Assembly: GCA_045863035.1 (NCBI GenBank)
Contig: BTUV01000015.1
Location: forward strand, 1 to 45,744
DNA length: 45,744 bases
From: H2-BAC3 sp045863035
GTDB lineage: Bacteria; Bacteroidota; Ignavibacteria; Ignavibacteriales; Ignavibacteriaceae
Direction: 5' to 3'
The notes beneath the pieces were generated by a model. The model did no database searches, had not been told where the DNA came from, and was given only the letters and a program-made list of their open reading frames with translations. Positions 34,665-43,675 of the stretch are shown in pieces; positions within the stretch are counted from its first letter, which is position 1, and every line of letters begins with the position of its first letter. The position numbers were made by a program, and so were the translations under genes.

Positions 34665-35831
34665 TCAGGATGCTCTAAGCACCTTGGTAACTTTTTGAGC
34701 TGCTTCATGCAGTGAACCGGCTACTTCAAATGCAAGTCCGGATTCATTCAGCATTACGCCGGCTTCTTTTGCGTTAGTTCCTTCTAAGCGGACAACGATC
34801 GGCAGCTTAACTTCTATTTCTCTGGCTGCATCTATCACACCCTGCGCAACACGATCACAACGAACAATGCCGCCGAAAATGTTAATCAGGATTGCCTTTA
34901 CATTCGGGTCAGATAAAATAATCTTGAATCCGTTTGCTACAGTGGTTTTATTTGCTCCGCCGCCTACATCAAGAAAGTTTGCAGGTTCACCGCCTGCAAG
35001 TTTAATAATATCCATCGTTGCCATGGCAAGACCGGCACCATTAACCATACAGCCAACGTTTCCATCGAGCTTAATGTAATTCAGATTGAATTTTGATGCT
35101 TCAATTTCAAGAGGGTCTTCCTCGTCAAGGTCACGGTATTCTTCAATATCCTTATGACGATACATCGCGTTGTCATCAAAATTCATCTTTGCGTCAAGAG
35201 CGATCACATTGCCTTCTTTGGTAACAACCAGCGGATTGATCTCAGCGAGTGAGGCATCGGTTGACTCGTAAGCTTTGTAAAGCGCAATAAGAAATTTGGC
35301 TGCGTTGGAAACCTGAGCGCCTTTAAGCCCAAGCGCAAAAGCCAGCTCACGTGCCTGATGCGGCTGCAGTCCGATAAATGGATCAACAGCACATTTGATA
35401 ATTTTTTCAGGTGATTCTTCAGCAACCTTCTCAATCTCCATGCCCCCTTCGGTTGAAACCATAACCACATTTTTTGATATAGCGCGGTCAAGAGTTATAC
35501 CGAGATAAAGTTCGCGGTCAATGTTTACACCTTCCTCAATAAGGAGCTTTTTTACCAATCTGCCTTCTGGTCCCGTCTGATGGGTGATGAGGGTCATTCC
35601 CAGGATTTCAGACGCATATTTTTTAACCTCTGCCAGAGATTTTGCGACTTTCACCCCGCCGCCTTTACCACGTCCACCGGCATGAATCTGGGCTTTTACA
35701 ACCCAGACAGGTCCGCCAAGCTGCTCGGCAGCATTCACTGCTTCTTCAACTGATGTGGCTGCAAACCCCCTGGGAACGGGTACGTTATATTTTCTGAGAA
35801 TTTCTTTCCCTTGAAATTCGTGAATTTTCAT
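34665..35831 (-). CDS. sucC: Succinyl-CoA ligase, beta subunit
   Basis: ATP-grasp subunit that couples succinyl-CoA cleavage to ADP phosphorylation in the TCA cycle. 388 residues. It starts MKIHEFQGKEILRKYNVPVPRG. It has the nucleotide-binding loop QIHAGGRGKGGGVK and the metal/ATP residues in EINPLVV and ALDAKMNFDD. The C-terminal CoA-ligase part contains FLDVGGGA and INIFGGIVRCD. The alpha subunit (sucD), often next door, is not in this window. A candidate promoter lies upstream. Confidence 0.95.
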   Translation of the reverse strand: MKIHEFQGKEILRKYNVPVPRGFAATSVEEAVNAAEQLGGPVWVVKAQIHAGGRGKGGGVKVAKSLAEVKKYASEILGMTLITHQTGPEGRLVKKLLIEEGVNIDRELYLGITLDRAISKNVVMVSTEGGMEIEKVAEESPEKIIKCAVDPFIGLQPHQARELAFALGLKGAQVSNAAKFLIALYKAYESTDASLAEINPLVVTKEGNVIALDAKMNFDDNAMYRHKDIEEYRDLDEEDPLEIEASKFNLNYIKLDGNVGCMVNGAGLAMATMDIIKLAGGEPANFLDVGGGANKTTVANGFKIILSDPNVKAILINIFGGIVRCDRVAQGVIDAAREIEVKLPIVVRLEGTNAKEAGVMLNESGLAFEVAGSLHEAAQKVTKVLRAS

Positions 35832-35851
35832 CTATTAACCTTAATTTTCAA

Positions 35852-35888
35852 AAAAATTAGACATACTTGATTTAATAATACTCAAAAA
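35852..35888 (-). promoter_or_regulatory. Candidate promoter of sucC
   Basis: On the minus strand TTTTTG (35883-35888), a 23-base spacer and TAATTTTT (35852-35859). The spacer is at the long end of the range and the last base of the TAnnTTTG box does not match. AAGG lies about seven bases before the ATG. Confidence 0.35.
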
Positions 35889-35924
35889 CTTTCAGCAATT
35901 AAACTTGATTCTTTGCGAAAAATT

Positions 35925-37475
35925 TCAGAGTACCTTTTCGGAAACGGTTTTTGCCTGCAGGAAGAGCAGGAGGTAGTCCCGTCCTCCGGCTTTTGAATCT
36001 GTGCCGGACATATTAAAACCGCCGAAAGGATGTACACCAACCAGTGCACCCGTGCATTTCCTGTTCAGATAAAGATTCCCGACATGGAATTCCTTTTTGG
36101 CCCGGTCGAGTTTTGCGCGATCGTTGGTATAAACAGCCCCGGTAAGACCGTAAATAGTGTTGTTTGCAATCTTCAGAGAGTCGTCATATCCCTTGGATTT
36201 GATAATCGCAAGTACCGGACCAAAAATCTCTTCCTGCGATATAACAGCCATCGGGTCAATATCGTAGAATACGGTTGGCTTGATGTAGAAACCGTTTCCC
36301 TCACCTGCTTCACCTCCGCAGAGGAGTTTACCTTCTTTTTTACCGATTTCGATATACTTCATAATGCTTTGACGGGCTGACTCACTGACAACCGGACCAC
36401 TGTAGAAGTTATCTTCGGCTTTCCCCTGCTTCAGATTATCAACCAGGTTTTTTACCTTACCAACAAACTCCTTATAAACGGCTTTATCTACAATCACCCG
36501 TGAACAGGCAGAGCATTTCTGCCCTTGGAATCCAAACGCTGAAATTACCGTGCCATACGCAGCAGCATCTAAGTCGGTATCCTTGTCAATAATGATACTG
36601 TCTTTCCCCCCCATTTCGGCAACCACACGTTTCAACCAGATTTGACCCGGCTGTACCTTTGCGGCTAACTCGTTAATGTGGCAGCCGACTCCAACCGAAC
36701 CGGTGAAGGATATAAAGCGGGTTTTAGGATGAGCAACCAGTGTATCACCAACTTCTCCGCCTGAACCGGGGAGGAAGTTTAACACACCTTTTGGCAACCC
36801 TGCTTCCTGCATTATTTCATTAAATATCTGCCCCATCATTGGGGTTTCACTTGAGGGTTTCAGGACGACGGTATTTCCTGTTACGATAGCTGCAGTTGAC
36901 ATTCCCACCAGGATAGCAAAGGGGAAATTCCACGGAGGTATAATTGCTCCTACACCTAACGGAATATAGTTTAATTCGTTTTTCTCTCCTTTTGTCGGCA
37001 CAATCGGTTGTTTTCCACCGTAACGCAGCATTTCGTGAGCATAAAACTCCATAAAATCAATTGCCTCAGCAGTGTCGAGGTCTGCCTCAGCAAAGTTTTT
37101 TCCTGCTTCAAGTATCATCCACGCATTAATCTCTAATTTACGTCTGCGTGCAATACCGGCAGCTTTGAAGACAATATCAGCCCTCTCCTGCGGAGTAGTT
37201 TTGCTCCACTTCTGGAACGTCTGGTATGCGCTTTCAACTGCCTGTTGGACTAATTCTTTACTCCCTTTATGAAAATGACCTATCACTTCATCCTTATCAG
37301 ACGGGTTATATGAGGTAAGCAGATTACCGGTCTTTACTTTTTTCCCTCCGATAACCAGGTCGTAAGTCTTGCCGAATTTCTTTCTTACCGCTGAAATTGC
37401 GTCTTTTTGGGCCTGAAAATTCTGTAATTTTGTAAAATCTGTTGCGGGTTCATTTTTGAATGGTTTAATGGACAT
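35925..37475 (-). CDS. pruA: L-glutamate gamma-semialdehyde (P5C) dehydrogenase
   Basis: Oxidises glutamate-5-semialdehyde to glutamate, the second step of proline catabolism. 516 residues, the length of the single-domain RocA/PruA class. The ALDH fold is complete: the Asn-containing IPPWNFPFAI, the catalytic Glu in VVAEMGGKDS, the catalytic Cys in GFQGQKCSACSR, and GPVLAIIKSK. The start is set at 37475 because it has cggag upstream and because the longer frame to 37508 runs into the predicted promoter. Proline dehydrogenase is not adjacent. Glutamate produced here can feed the TCA cycle through 2-oxoglutarate, in line with nearby sucC. Confidence 0.92.
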   Translation of the reverse strand: MSIKPFKNEPATDFTKLQNFQAQKDAISAVRKKFGKTYDLVIGGKKVKTGNLLTSYNPSDKDEVIGHFHKGSKELVQQAVESAYQTFQKWSKTTPQERADIVFKAAGIARRRKLEINAWMILEAGKNFAEADLDTAEAIDFMEFYAHEMLRYGGKQPIVPTKGEKNELNYIPLGVGAIIPPWNFPFAILVGMSTAAIVTGNTVVLKPSSETPMMGQIFNEIMQEAGLPKGVLNFLPGSGGEVGDTLVAHPKTRFISFTGSVGVGCHINELAAKVQPGQIWLKRVVAEMGGKDSIIIDKDTDLDAAAYGTVISAFGFQGQKCSACSRVIVDKAVYKEFVGKVKNLVDNLKQGKAEDNFYSGPVVSESARQSIMKYIEIGKKEGKLLCGGEAGEGNGFYIKPTVFYDIDPMAVISQEEIFGPVLAIIKSKGYDDSLKIANNTIYGLTGAVYTNDRAKLDRAKKEFHVGNLYLNRKCTGALVGVHPFGGFNMSGTDSKAGGRDYLLLFLQAKTVSEKVL

Positions 37476-37505
37476 GTTTTCTCCGGAATTATAAAATCGT
37501 ATTCT

Positions 37506-37537
37506 CAAAATTAACGCTTTACCGGGTGAATTACAAT
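37506..37537 (-). promoter_or_regulatory. Candidate promoter of pruA
   Basis: On the minus strand ATTG (37534-37537), a 20-base spacer and a full match TAATTTTG (37506-37513) to TAnnTTTG. The leader would be about 25 bases. Only the first base of the TTTG box differs. Confidence 0.5.
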
Positions 37538-37569
37538 TAGTGGAATTTCAGGTAAATAACGTATTTTTG
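37537..37569 (+). promoter_or_regulatory. Candidate promoter of the hybrid histidine kinase
   Basis: TTAG (37537-37540), a 21-base spacer and TATTTTTG (37562-37569), a full match to TAnnTTTG. It is back to back with the pruA promoter. The leader would be about 38 bases, ending at the GTG at 37613. Confidence 0.4.
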
Positions 37570-37612
37570 ATTAAAGTTTATATATTGTTCTCTGATTTTT
37601 TGTATTCTGCCA

Positions 37613-40600
37613 GTGAAATTAAACCAAGAAACCCTGCGTTTGCAGGAAGAAATAAAAAAGCTCAAACAGTTACTTGAAAAGGGGAAATCTTTCCCCATGG
37701 GGCAGGATATTCTAAACTATCTTGAGGAAATTAACCTTAGGGTAACCGCTCTTTCTGAGGAGAACCAAAACCTGCGGGTTCTGGTAACCACCTCCCATGA
37801 TGTTATTTTCCGGCTTTCACCTACAGGAAAGCTCATCTATGCCTCCCCTTCAATTACCCTGCTTCTTGGCTATTCGCCTGATGAGGCAGTCGGTCGGCCG
37901 TTTATTGAGTTTATCACTGAAAGTGACAGGAGGAGGAGTCTGGTTACCATCTCCAAGTTTTTTAAGGAGAAATCAGTTTCAAATTATATTACACATCTCC
38001 TCAGGAAGGACGGCTCAACCGTTCCTGTAGAACTTAATGGAATGATGGTGAAAGAGGGGGAGAGATATGTCGGGCAGGGAACAATCAGAGACATAACCGA
38101 CCGTATTAAAGCCGAAAATGAAATTAACCAGGTTGAAAGCACCTTCCGAGAGGTATGGGAGCGCTCAAATGACGGGATGCGGCTAACCGACGAATTCGGA
38201 AACGTTGTGATGTGCAACGAAGCTTATGCGGAAATGATGAACTCCAAGGCGGCTGAAATTGAAGGAAAACTGTTTACTACAGTTTTTAGTGAGGGAATCC
38301 GTGAGAGAGTACTCGGAACTTATCGAAAGAATTTTGCAGAAAGAACCCTCCGAAGCAAATATGAAACAGAAGTAACCATCTGGGATAGTTCTATAAAATA
38401 TCTGGAAATTTCAGCTTCCTTCATCGGAACTGAATCCGGCAAAAGGATGATTCTTTCTGTTTTTCGTGATATTTCCGTCAGGAAAAAGCAGGAAGCGCTG
38501 CTCAAGCGAAGAGACTTGCTGCTCGAAGGTGTCTCCTCAGCAACTGCTATACTGCTTTCCGAGCCGGATACAGATAAAGCGCTCCAGACAGCGCTTGAAA
38601 TTCTTGGCTCTTCAGCTTCGGCCGACAGGGTTTATCTTTTCAGAAATTTTGAAGATACAAAGGGAGATCTGAGAGCAGAGGAACTTTATGAATGGACCGC
38701 CGAAAATATACCATCTCAAATCTCTTCTCTTCGTAATTATGGCATCAGTTACCAACGATTTGCGCCTCTTAATCTGCTTGAGTCACTCAGAAGCAACCAG
38801 ATTATCCATCACAACGTACATGATTTGCCGGTAGAAAAAGCACAACTTTTTCTGGACAGTTCCATTCAATCAGTTTTACTTGCACCGGTTTTTGTAAGCG
38901 GCACTCTATGGGGTTTCATCGGGTTTGATACCTGCTTCAACCCCAAGAAATGGGATGACGCCGATGTTTCTGTTATCAGCACTCTGGCAAACTCCATCGG
39001 AGCAGTACTCGAAAGAAAAGATTTTAATGATGAGCTGCAGAATAAAAACAAAGCCCTTGATAATGCTTTGGAACAGGCCAATCAGGCAGCGCGGGCCAAA
39101 AGTGAATTTCTTGCAATGATGAGTCACGAAATTCGCACTCCGATGAACGGCGTCATTGGTATGACCGGACTTTTGCTTGATTCAAACCTGACTCGTGAGC
39201 AGAGGGATTATGTTGATACGATTCGCCTGAGCGGTGAGCAACTTTTGGTTATCATTAACGATATTCTCGATTATTCAAAAATCGAATCTGACCGGCTTGA
39301 AATTGAAAAAATTCCGTTTGACCTGCGGGACTGTATTGAAGAAACTCTCGACCTTATGGGAGCAAAAGCGGGTGAAAAAGGTATTGATCTGCTCTACCTT
39401 ATGGAAGATAGTGTGCCTCATACCATTGTTTCTGATGTTACACGACTCAGGCAAATACTCACCAACCTGATTGGCAATGCATTAAAGTTTACTGAAAAAG
39501 GAGAAGTTTTAGTAAAGGTTTCAAGGAATTCTGTCAGTCAAAACCTGAACGAATTGCTATTCATTGTGCAGGATAGCGGTATTGGTATTCCAAAAGACAA
39601 AATGGAAAAACTCTTCAAGCCATTCAGCCAGGTTGATTCATCAACCACAAGACTTTACGGCGGAACCGGACTCGGGCTTGTGATCAGTAAGAAACTGATT
39701 GAACTGCTCAGCGGAAAAATCTGGGTGGAAAGTGAAGTTAATAAAGGCACAACGTTTTTGTTTACCCTGACTGCAGAATCTGCTCAGGCAAAACCGAAAA
39801 TTTTCTCAAGAGTCATTCAGCAGGGCATTGAAGGTAAACGTGTTCTGATTGTTGATGATAACCTGACAAACAGAAAAATACTCCGTATCCAAACCTCCCG
39901 ATGGGGAATGATTTCCGAGGAAGCTGAATCAAGCGAAAAAGCTCTTGAACTGATTGAAACCGGTATGAAGTTTGACCTTGGGATATTCGACTATCAGATG
40001 CCAGTTACCGATGGGATGGGCTTGACCGAAAAACTTCGTGAATATAACAATGGACGGTTCCCTGTTATTATCCTTACCTCCATCGGCAGAAGAGAACGTT
40101 CTGATGTTCTTAACCGGCTGAACATCACCAAGTTTCTGAACAAACCGATAAAACAGTCGCAGCTTTACGAAAGCATTGTGCAGTCTCTGACAGGCAACCC
40201 GACTCAACAGGAGAAAAAAGCACGCGGCTCCGTGCTTGATACTGAGATGGCTGATAAACATCCCCTGCGGATTCTGCTTGCTGAGGATAATCTTGTTAAC
40301 CAAAAAGTGGCAACCAAGATTTTTGAAAAGCTGGGTTACCATATTGATATCGCCTCAAACGGAATAGAAGTGCTCTCCGCGCTTCAGATGACAGATTATG
40401 ATATTATCTTTATGGATGTTCACATGCCGGAACTTGACGGACTGGAGGCCACCCGCGCAATAAGGAGCAATGGGGTTACCAGTTATCAGCCGCTCATCAT
40501 CGCAATGACTGCCAATGCCATGCAAGGTGACAGAGAAATCTGTCTTGCAGCAGGAATGGACGATTACATCAGCAAACCGGTGCGGATTGATGAACTGCAA

Positions 40601-41044
40601 ATGCTGGTACTTCGCTGGAGTGAAAAGCTGCGCAAAGAAGCTTCTCCCGCAAAAGAATCAACTGTAAAAACCATAGAAAATGAACCGGTGGTTAACGAAC
40701 AGGAGATGCCCGTTCTCCTGGATATTGAATCTGAAGAAGATCAGAAGTTTGTGTCAGAATTATTAGAAATTTATCTGAATGAAACTCCCAGAATGTTGGC
40801 AAGTATGAGAGTTGCTTTCAGCAATGATGACTTCAAAGCTGTGGCCTTTTATTGCCATAAACTCAGAGGCAGCAGTGCAAGTCTTGGCGTAACAAAAATC
40901 GCCTCAATCAGTGAGGAAATTGAAACGGCAGCCAAAAACAAAGATATTGAAACTATCCGCACCTCACTTATCACACTTGAAAAAACCTACCTTATTGCTC
41001 AGGGAGATTTACTGAGAATTAAAACACGGCTTGATAGCCAGTAA
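37613..41044 (+). CDS. Hybrid histidine kinase: PAS-PAS-GAF-HisKA-HATPase-REC-REC-HPt
   Basis: 1143 residues from a GTG start; a later ATG at codon 29 is possible. No membrane segment, so probably cytoplasmic. Order: an N-terminal coiled coil (1-60); PAS1 about 60-170 (SHDVIFRLSPTGKLIYASPS); PAS2 about 175-290; GAF about 305-470; a short coiled coil; HisKA with phosphoacceptor H505 (MMSHEIRTPMNG); HATPase_c with N box NLIGNALKFT, DSGIGIP and GGTGLGL; REC1 with VDDNLTN and D793; REC2 with AEDNLVN and D935; HPt with H1082 (CHKLRGSSASLG). REC1 has DYQMPVTDGMG at its site and REC2 DVHMPELDGLE; both keep Asp. The multistep layout passes phosphate H-D-H and then to an output regulator not visible here. 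The next genes are the pilin-like trio. Confidence 0.92.
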   Translation: MKLNQETLRLQEEIKKLKQLLEKGKSFPMGQDILNYLEEINLRVTALSEENQNLRVLVTTSHDVIFRLSPTGKLIYASPSITLLLGYSPDEAVGRPFIEFITESDRRRSLVTISKFFKEKSVSNYITHLLRKDGSTVPVELNGMMVKEGERYVGQGTIRDITDRIKAENEINQVESTFREVWERSNDGMRLTDEFGNVVMCNEAYAEMMNSKAAEIEGKLFTTVFSEGIRERVLGTYRKNFAERTLRSKYETEVTIWDSSIKYLEISASFIGTESGKRMILSVFRDISVRKKQEALLKRRDLLLEGVSSATAILLSEPDTDKALQTALEILGSSASADRVYLFRNFEDTKGDLRAEELYEWTAENIPSQISSLRNYGISYQRFAPLNLLESLRSNQIIHHNVHDLPVEKAQLFLDSSIQSVLLAPVFVSGTLWGFIGFDTCFNPKKWDDADVSVISTLANSIGAVLERKDFNDELQNKNKALDNALEQANQAARAKSEFLAMMSHEIRTPMNGVIGMTGLLLDSNLTREQRDYVDTIRLSGEQLLVIINDILDYSKIESDRLEIEKIPFDLRDCIEETLDLMGAKAGEKGIDLLYLMEDSVPHTIVSDVTRLRQILTNLIGNALKFTEKGEVLVKVSRNSVSQNLNELLFIVQDSGIGIPKDKMEKLFKPFSQVDSSTTRLYGGTGLGLVISKKLIELLSGKIWVESEVNKGTTFLFTLTAESAQAKPKIFSRVIQQGIEGKRVLIVDDNLTNRKILRIQTSRWGMISEEAESSEKALELIETGMKFDLGIFDYQMPVTDGMGLTEKLREYNNGRFPVIILTSIGRRERSDVLNRLNITKFLNKPIKQSQLYESIVQSLTGNPTQQEKKARGSVLDTEMADKHPLRILLAEDNLVNQKVATKIFEKLGYHIDIASNGIEVLSALQMTDYDIIFMDVHMPELDGLEATRAIRSNGVTSYQPLIIAMTANAMQGDREICLAAGMDDYISKPVRIDELQMLVLRWSEKLRKEASPAKESTVKTIENEPVVNEQEMPVLLDIESEEDQKFVSELLEIYLNETPRMLASMRVAFSNDDFKAVAFYCHKLRGSSASLGVTKIASISEEIETAAKNKDIETIRTSLITLEKTYLIAQGDLLRIKTRLDSQ

Positions 41045-41359
41045 CACCTCACGCTTTGATTTGACGCGGGGAACAGTGCGTAAAATATGTGTAATTGTAT
41101 CATTTTGGGATAGCAAGATTTTTTGTATCATTTCTGCACATTCAACAACCCTGAACCCTCATTTTTCCCCCGCTTTTGACCTGTATTTTTGGCGTGATTA
41201 TTGCATAATTTAGTATAATAAATCTCTAAATTTTTATAGAGTTTTTATTATCTTATCGGTGCTATAATTTATTAGCCGGATTTACCGGCTTTTATGAAAA
41301 GAATTATAAAATAACAGATAAGGTTTTAGCTAACAGTTTTTCTGAAATAATCGGACACC
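41045..41359 (+). promoter_or_regulatory. 315-base leader region of the pilin-like operon
   Basis: No gene seen. At 41184-41191 TATTTTTG fits the Bacteroidota -7 box. Overlapping it, TTGGCGTGATTATTGCA (41189-41205) has GG and GC separated by ten bases, as in sigma-54 promoters (TGGC-N7-TTGC). Either could drive the trio. In the 5' leader two hairpins follow. The first is ctcta/tagag (41224-41241) then TTTTTATT. The second is agccgg/ccggct (41274-41290) then TTTAT. They look like weak terminators and might act as an attenuator. No known riboswitch was recognised. Confidence 0.4.
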
Positions 41360-41845
41360 ATGGGTTACTCACAATTAATATTGCTATTAGGTTCTTTAGT
41401 TCTGCTCGGACTTCTTGGGCTCTCCCAGAACAATTCTCTCAACAGAAATACAGAATATAATATGTATAATCAGGCGCTCTTCACCGGAACAGGTGTTGCC
41501 CAGTCTATGCTCGAAGAGGTGCTCAGCCGTGATTTTGATGAGGTAACTCTGACCCGTAATTTAACTATCCCCGACTCTCTCACCGCTCCGGGTGAACTTG
41601 GTAAAGAAAACGGCGAATCGCTCGTCACTCAATTTGATGATGTTGATGATTATCACAGATTCACCAGAACCGACTCTCTGGATATTTTTGGAAATTATCA
41701 TCTGCAAGTTTCCGTGCATTATATCGCCTCAATGAGTCCTGATAATAAAATTACGAGTAAATCTTTCATGAAGCGGATTAACGTTAGTTTGTATAACCGG
41801 TATATAGGCGATACAATAACCCTGAACGGGATAAAGGCATACTAA
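41360..41845 (+). CDS. PilV-like minor pilin-type protein without prepilin leader
   Basis: 161 residues. N-terminal hydrophobic helix MGYSQLILLLGSLVLLGLLGL, then an amphipathic helix with AQSMLEEVLSRDFDEV, like the 'AQ(S/M)LEE' part of PilV/GspI-type minor pilins, then beta-rich chain. No positively charged leader precedes the helix: an in-frame TAA lies at 41348-41350. The glycine-aromatic pair at residues 2-3 could represent a minimal cleavage site (Gly-Tyr), but Glu5 of pilins is absent. Its start matches that of the third gene (MGYSxxIxxxGS). The next gene begins 3 bases after its stop. Likely a membrane-anchored piece of a pilus- or secretion-like machine. Confidence 0.6.
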   Translation: MGYSQLILLLGSLVLLGLLGLSQNNSLNRNTEYNMYNQALFTGTGVAQSMLEEVLSRDFDEVTLTRNLTIPDSLTAPGELGKENGESLVTQFDDVDDYHRFTRTDSLDIFGNYHLQVSVHYIASMSPDNKITSKSFMKRINVSLYNRYIGDTITLNGIKAY

Positions 41846-41848
41846 GGC

Positions 41849-42418
41849 ATGGATCAATTTATTACTCTTCTCGGAACGTATTTTATCGGCGGATATATAA
41901 CGCTGACGATTATGGTAATGAACTTCACTATGAGTACAAAAGTTTCGGAATTGGTGATTGACAAATACAGTCAGGAAAGCGCCGCGACAACTGCTCAGAT
42001 TATTGAAGCTGATATATACCGCGCCGGTTACCGCGCTGTCGGGAACCCCATTGTGCAAGCTGACTCAACCCGGTTTCGTTTCATCTCCGATCATGACAAC
42101 GATGGCAGCACCGATACTATATCTTTTTACCGGGGCTCTGAGAATGAACTTGACAATACCGGTAATCCGTTGGATTTCAAAATTTACCGTCAGATTAATT
42201 CTTCAACTCCGATGACGGTTGGTTTTGCGACACGCTTTCGCTTTATCTATCAGTCGCAGACTACTGCCGTGCTTAACTATGGCTCATTGAATAGTCAGGC
42301 AAACAGAAATAACATCCGGTTCATTACATTATATCTTAGAATCGAATCTCCGGATTCAATTAATTTTGGTTACTCCCCTGTTGAGTGGAGAAAAACTATT
42401 CGTCCAAAAAATTTATAA
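41849..42418 (+). CDS. PilW-like minor pilin-type protein without prepilin leader
   Basis: 189 residues. Hydrophobic helix at about 5-27 (ITLLGTYFIGGYITLTIMVM), then a helix ending IIEADIYRAGYRA, which matches the conserved 'L-x-x-D-(I/L)-R-x-A-G-Y' of PilW-type minor pilins. A beta-rich domain follows, with repeated patterns TRFRFI at about residue 72 and again near 128. The leader is again missing: an in-frame TAA lies six bases before ATG. Middle gene of three, with 3- and 12-base gaps. All three frames are in register, separated only by stop codons and short spacers. Confidence 0.65.
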   Translation: MDQFITLLGTYFIGGYITLTIMVMNFTMSTKVSELVIDKYSQESAATTAQIIEADIYRAGYRAVGNPIVQADSTRFRFISDHDNDGSTDTISFYRGSENELDNTGNPLDFKIYRQINSSTPMTVGFATRFRFIYQSQTTAVLNYGSLNSQANRNNIRFITLYLRIESPDSINFGYSPVEWRKTIRPKNL

Positions 42419-42430
42419 AGCAAAAAAGCC

Positions 42431-43552
42431 ATGGGTTACTCCACTATCATTTATATAACCGGTTCAGTGATGCTTTTTGGCATTATGTCTCTGAACATTA
42501 ATACTGTAATAGGCGATCAGCTTACGCAGTCAGTAAATTATTATGAAGAAGTTCAAGTCAGAAATCTCTGTAATTCTGTTACAGAGATGCTTGCTTCCTC
42601 TGTTTCATCCAATACAGCTTTTCGCGTGCAGAATTATTCACAGCTATCTATCTTTAAAGGATCAGCATACTACCGGGTTGTTGATACTGTTATCGCATCT
42701 GATTCTCTTGTTAAACTTGAGGTGATCGGCCGTTTTGGTAATACGCCTAAAGTTACCACTGCCTATTTTACCGTTGAAGCAACTGAAGTTGAACTCCCGG
42801 AATTTATGAAATATGCTGCTGCCACAGGCGGAAAGCTGAAACTTTCAGGCAATTCTAAAATCCTGGATGCCGGTGACCCCACCCTGAATACTGATATATA
42901 TGTAAATGAAGTTGAATTATCCCACAATTCTCTTATTGAAGGATTTGTTAATTACTCATCAACATTTACCGGAAATGTCAGTAAGGTACAGCCAAACTCA
43001 AACCCCGGAGGACTGCCGGTTACTAATCTGGTAAGCAGCGCGCCGGCCGTACCCGATTTTCAGGCCGATAGTTATAAAGCAAAAGCGTCTGTACAGTATT
43101 CATCAAATCTTACTATCGGAAACAGCACATTTACACTTGGAACCAAAGCCAATCCTACCATCGTCTATGTTGAGGGGAACCTCTACGTAAATGCAAATGC
43201 AAGGATTAACGGTTATGGGGTTTTTATCGTCAAGGGTAATGTAGAGATGACCGGAAATGCAACTTTTGGCGCAAACGACCCTGACAAAAGCTCCCTTGGT
43301 ATATATGCAGAGGGTAACATTAAAACCGCTGGCAATAATACTTATTATGGTCAGATGTTTGCCAAAGGGAATGTAGAAATGAGCGGTAACTCACAGGTAA
43401 CCGGAAATGTTGTAGCCAAAGGCAATATTGAAATGGGCGGAAACAATAAAATAGAATACCGCCGTGCCGCCTCAAGTCTGACTGAAGAAATCTGGACAGG
43501 CACGGGCGGATCATCAACACAGAGAGCAGCCCAGCGACTCTATTACGAATAA
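42431..43552 (+). CDS. PilX-like protein with N-terminal helix and repeated beta-helix end
   Basis: 373 residues. The N-terminus MGYSTIIYITGSVMLFGIMSL parallels the first gene, followed by an amphipathic helix with NSVTEMLASSV. Residues 120-350 are beta-rich. From about residue 245 come short repeats of the type (V/A)xGN(L/V/I)xxx(G/A)N, for example VEGNLYVNAN, VKGNVEMTGN, AEGNIKTAGN, AKGNVEMSGN and AKGNIEMGGN, each about 20 residues apart. This suggests a right-handed beta-helix like those of PilX-type or bactofilin-like proteins. An in-frame TAA (the stop of the previous gene) leaves no room for a leader. A strong terminator follows. Confidence 0.6.
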   Translation: MGYSTIIYITGSVMLFGIMSLNINTVIGDQLTQSVNYYEEVQVRNLCNSVTEMLASSVSSNTAFRVQNYSQLSIFKGSAYYRVVDTVIASDSLVKLEVIGRFGNTPKVTTAYFTVEATEVELPEFMKYAAATGGKLKLSGNSKILDAGDPTLNTDIYVNEVELSHNSLIEGFVNYSSTFTGNVSKVQPNSNPGGLPVTNLVSSAPAVPDFQADSYKAKASVQYSSNLTIGNSTFTLGTKANPTIVYVEGNLYVNANARINGYGVFIVKGNVEMTGNATFGANDPDKSSLGIYAEGNIKTAGNNTYYGQMFAKGNVEMSGNSQVTGNVVAKGNIEMGGNNKIEYRRAASSLTEEIWTGTGGSSTQRAAQRLYYE

Positions 43553-43570
43553 AATAAACATATTACTAAT

Positions 43571-43605
43571 AAAAGCCGCCCCATCAAGGCGGCTTTTGCT
43601 TTTTA
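43571..43605 (+). terminator. Intrinsic terminator after the pilin-like operon
   Basis: Aaaagccgcc (43571-43580) pairs with ggcggctttt (43588-43597) over ten bases around a 7-base loop, followed by gctttttaa. It closes the three-gene unit. Confidence 0.92.
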
Positions 43606-43675
43606 AATACTTCCGGTAACTGAGCGCATCTTTTTTGATTATTGTTTATATTTCATAATCTAAACAGGATAAATA

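Noticed and set aside
41210..41350. Possible cyclic-dinucleotide (GEMM) riboswitch before the pilin-like genes
   Set aside because: The conserved GEMM core was not found; only two short hairpins are visible.
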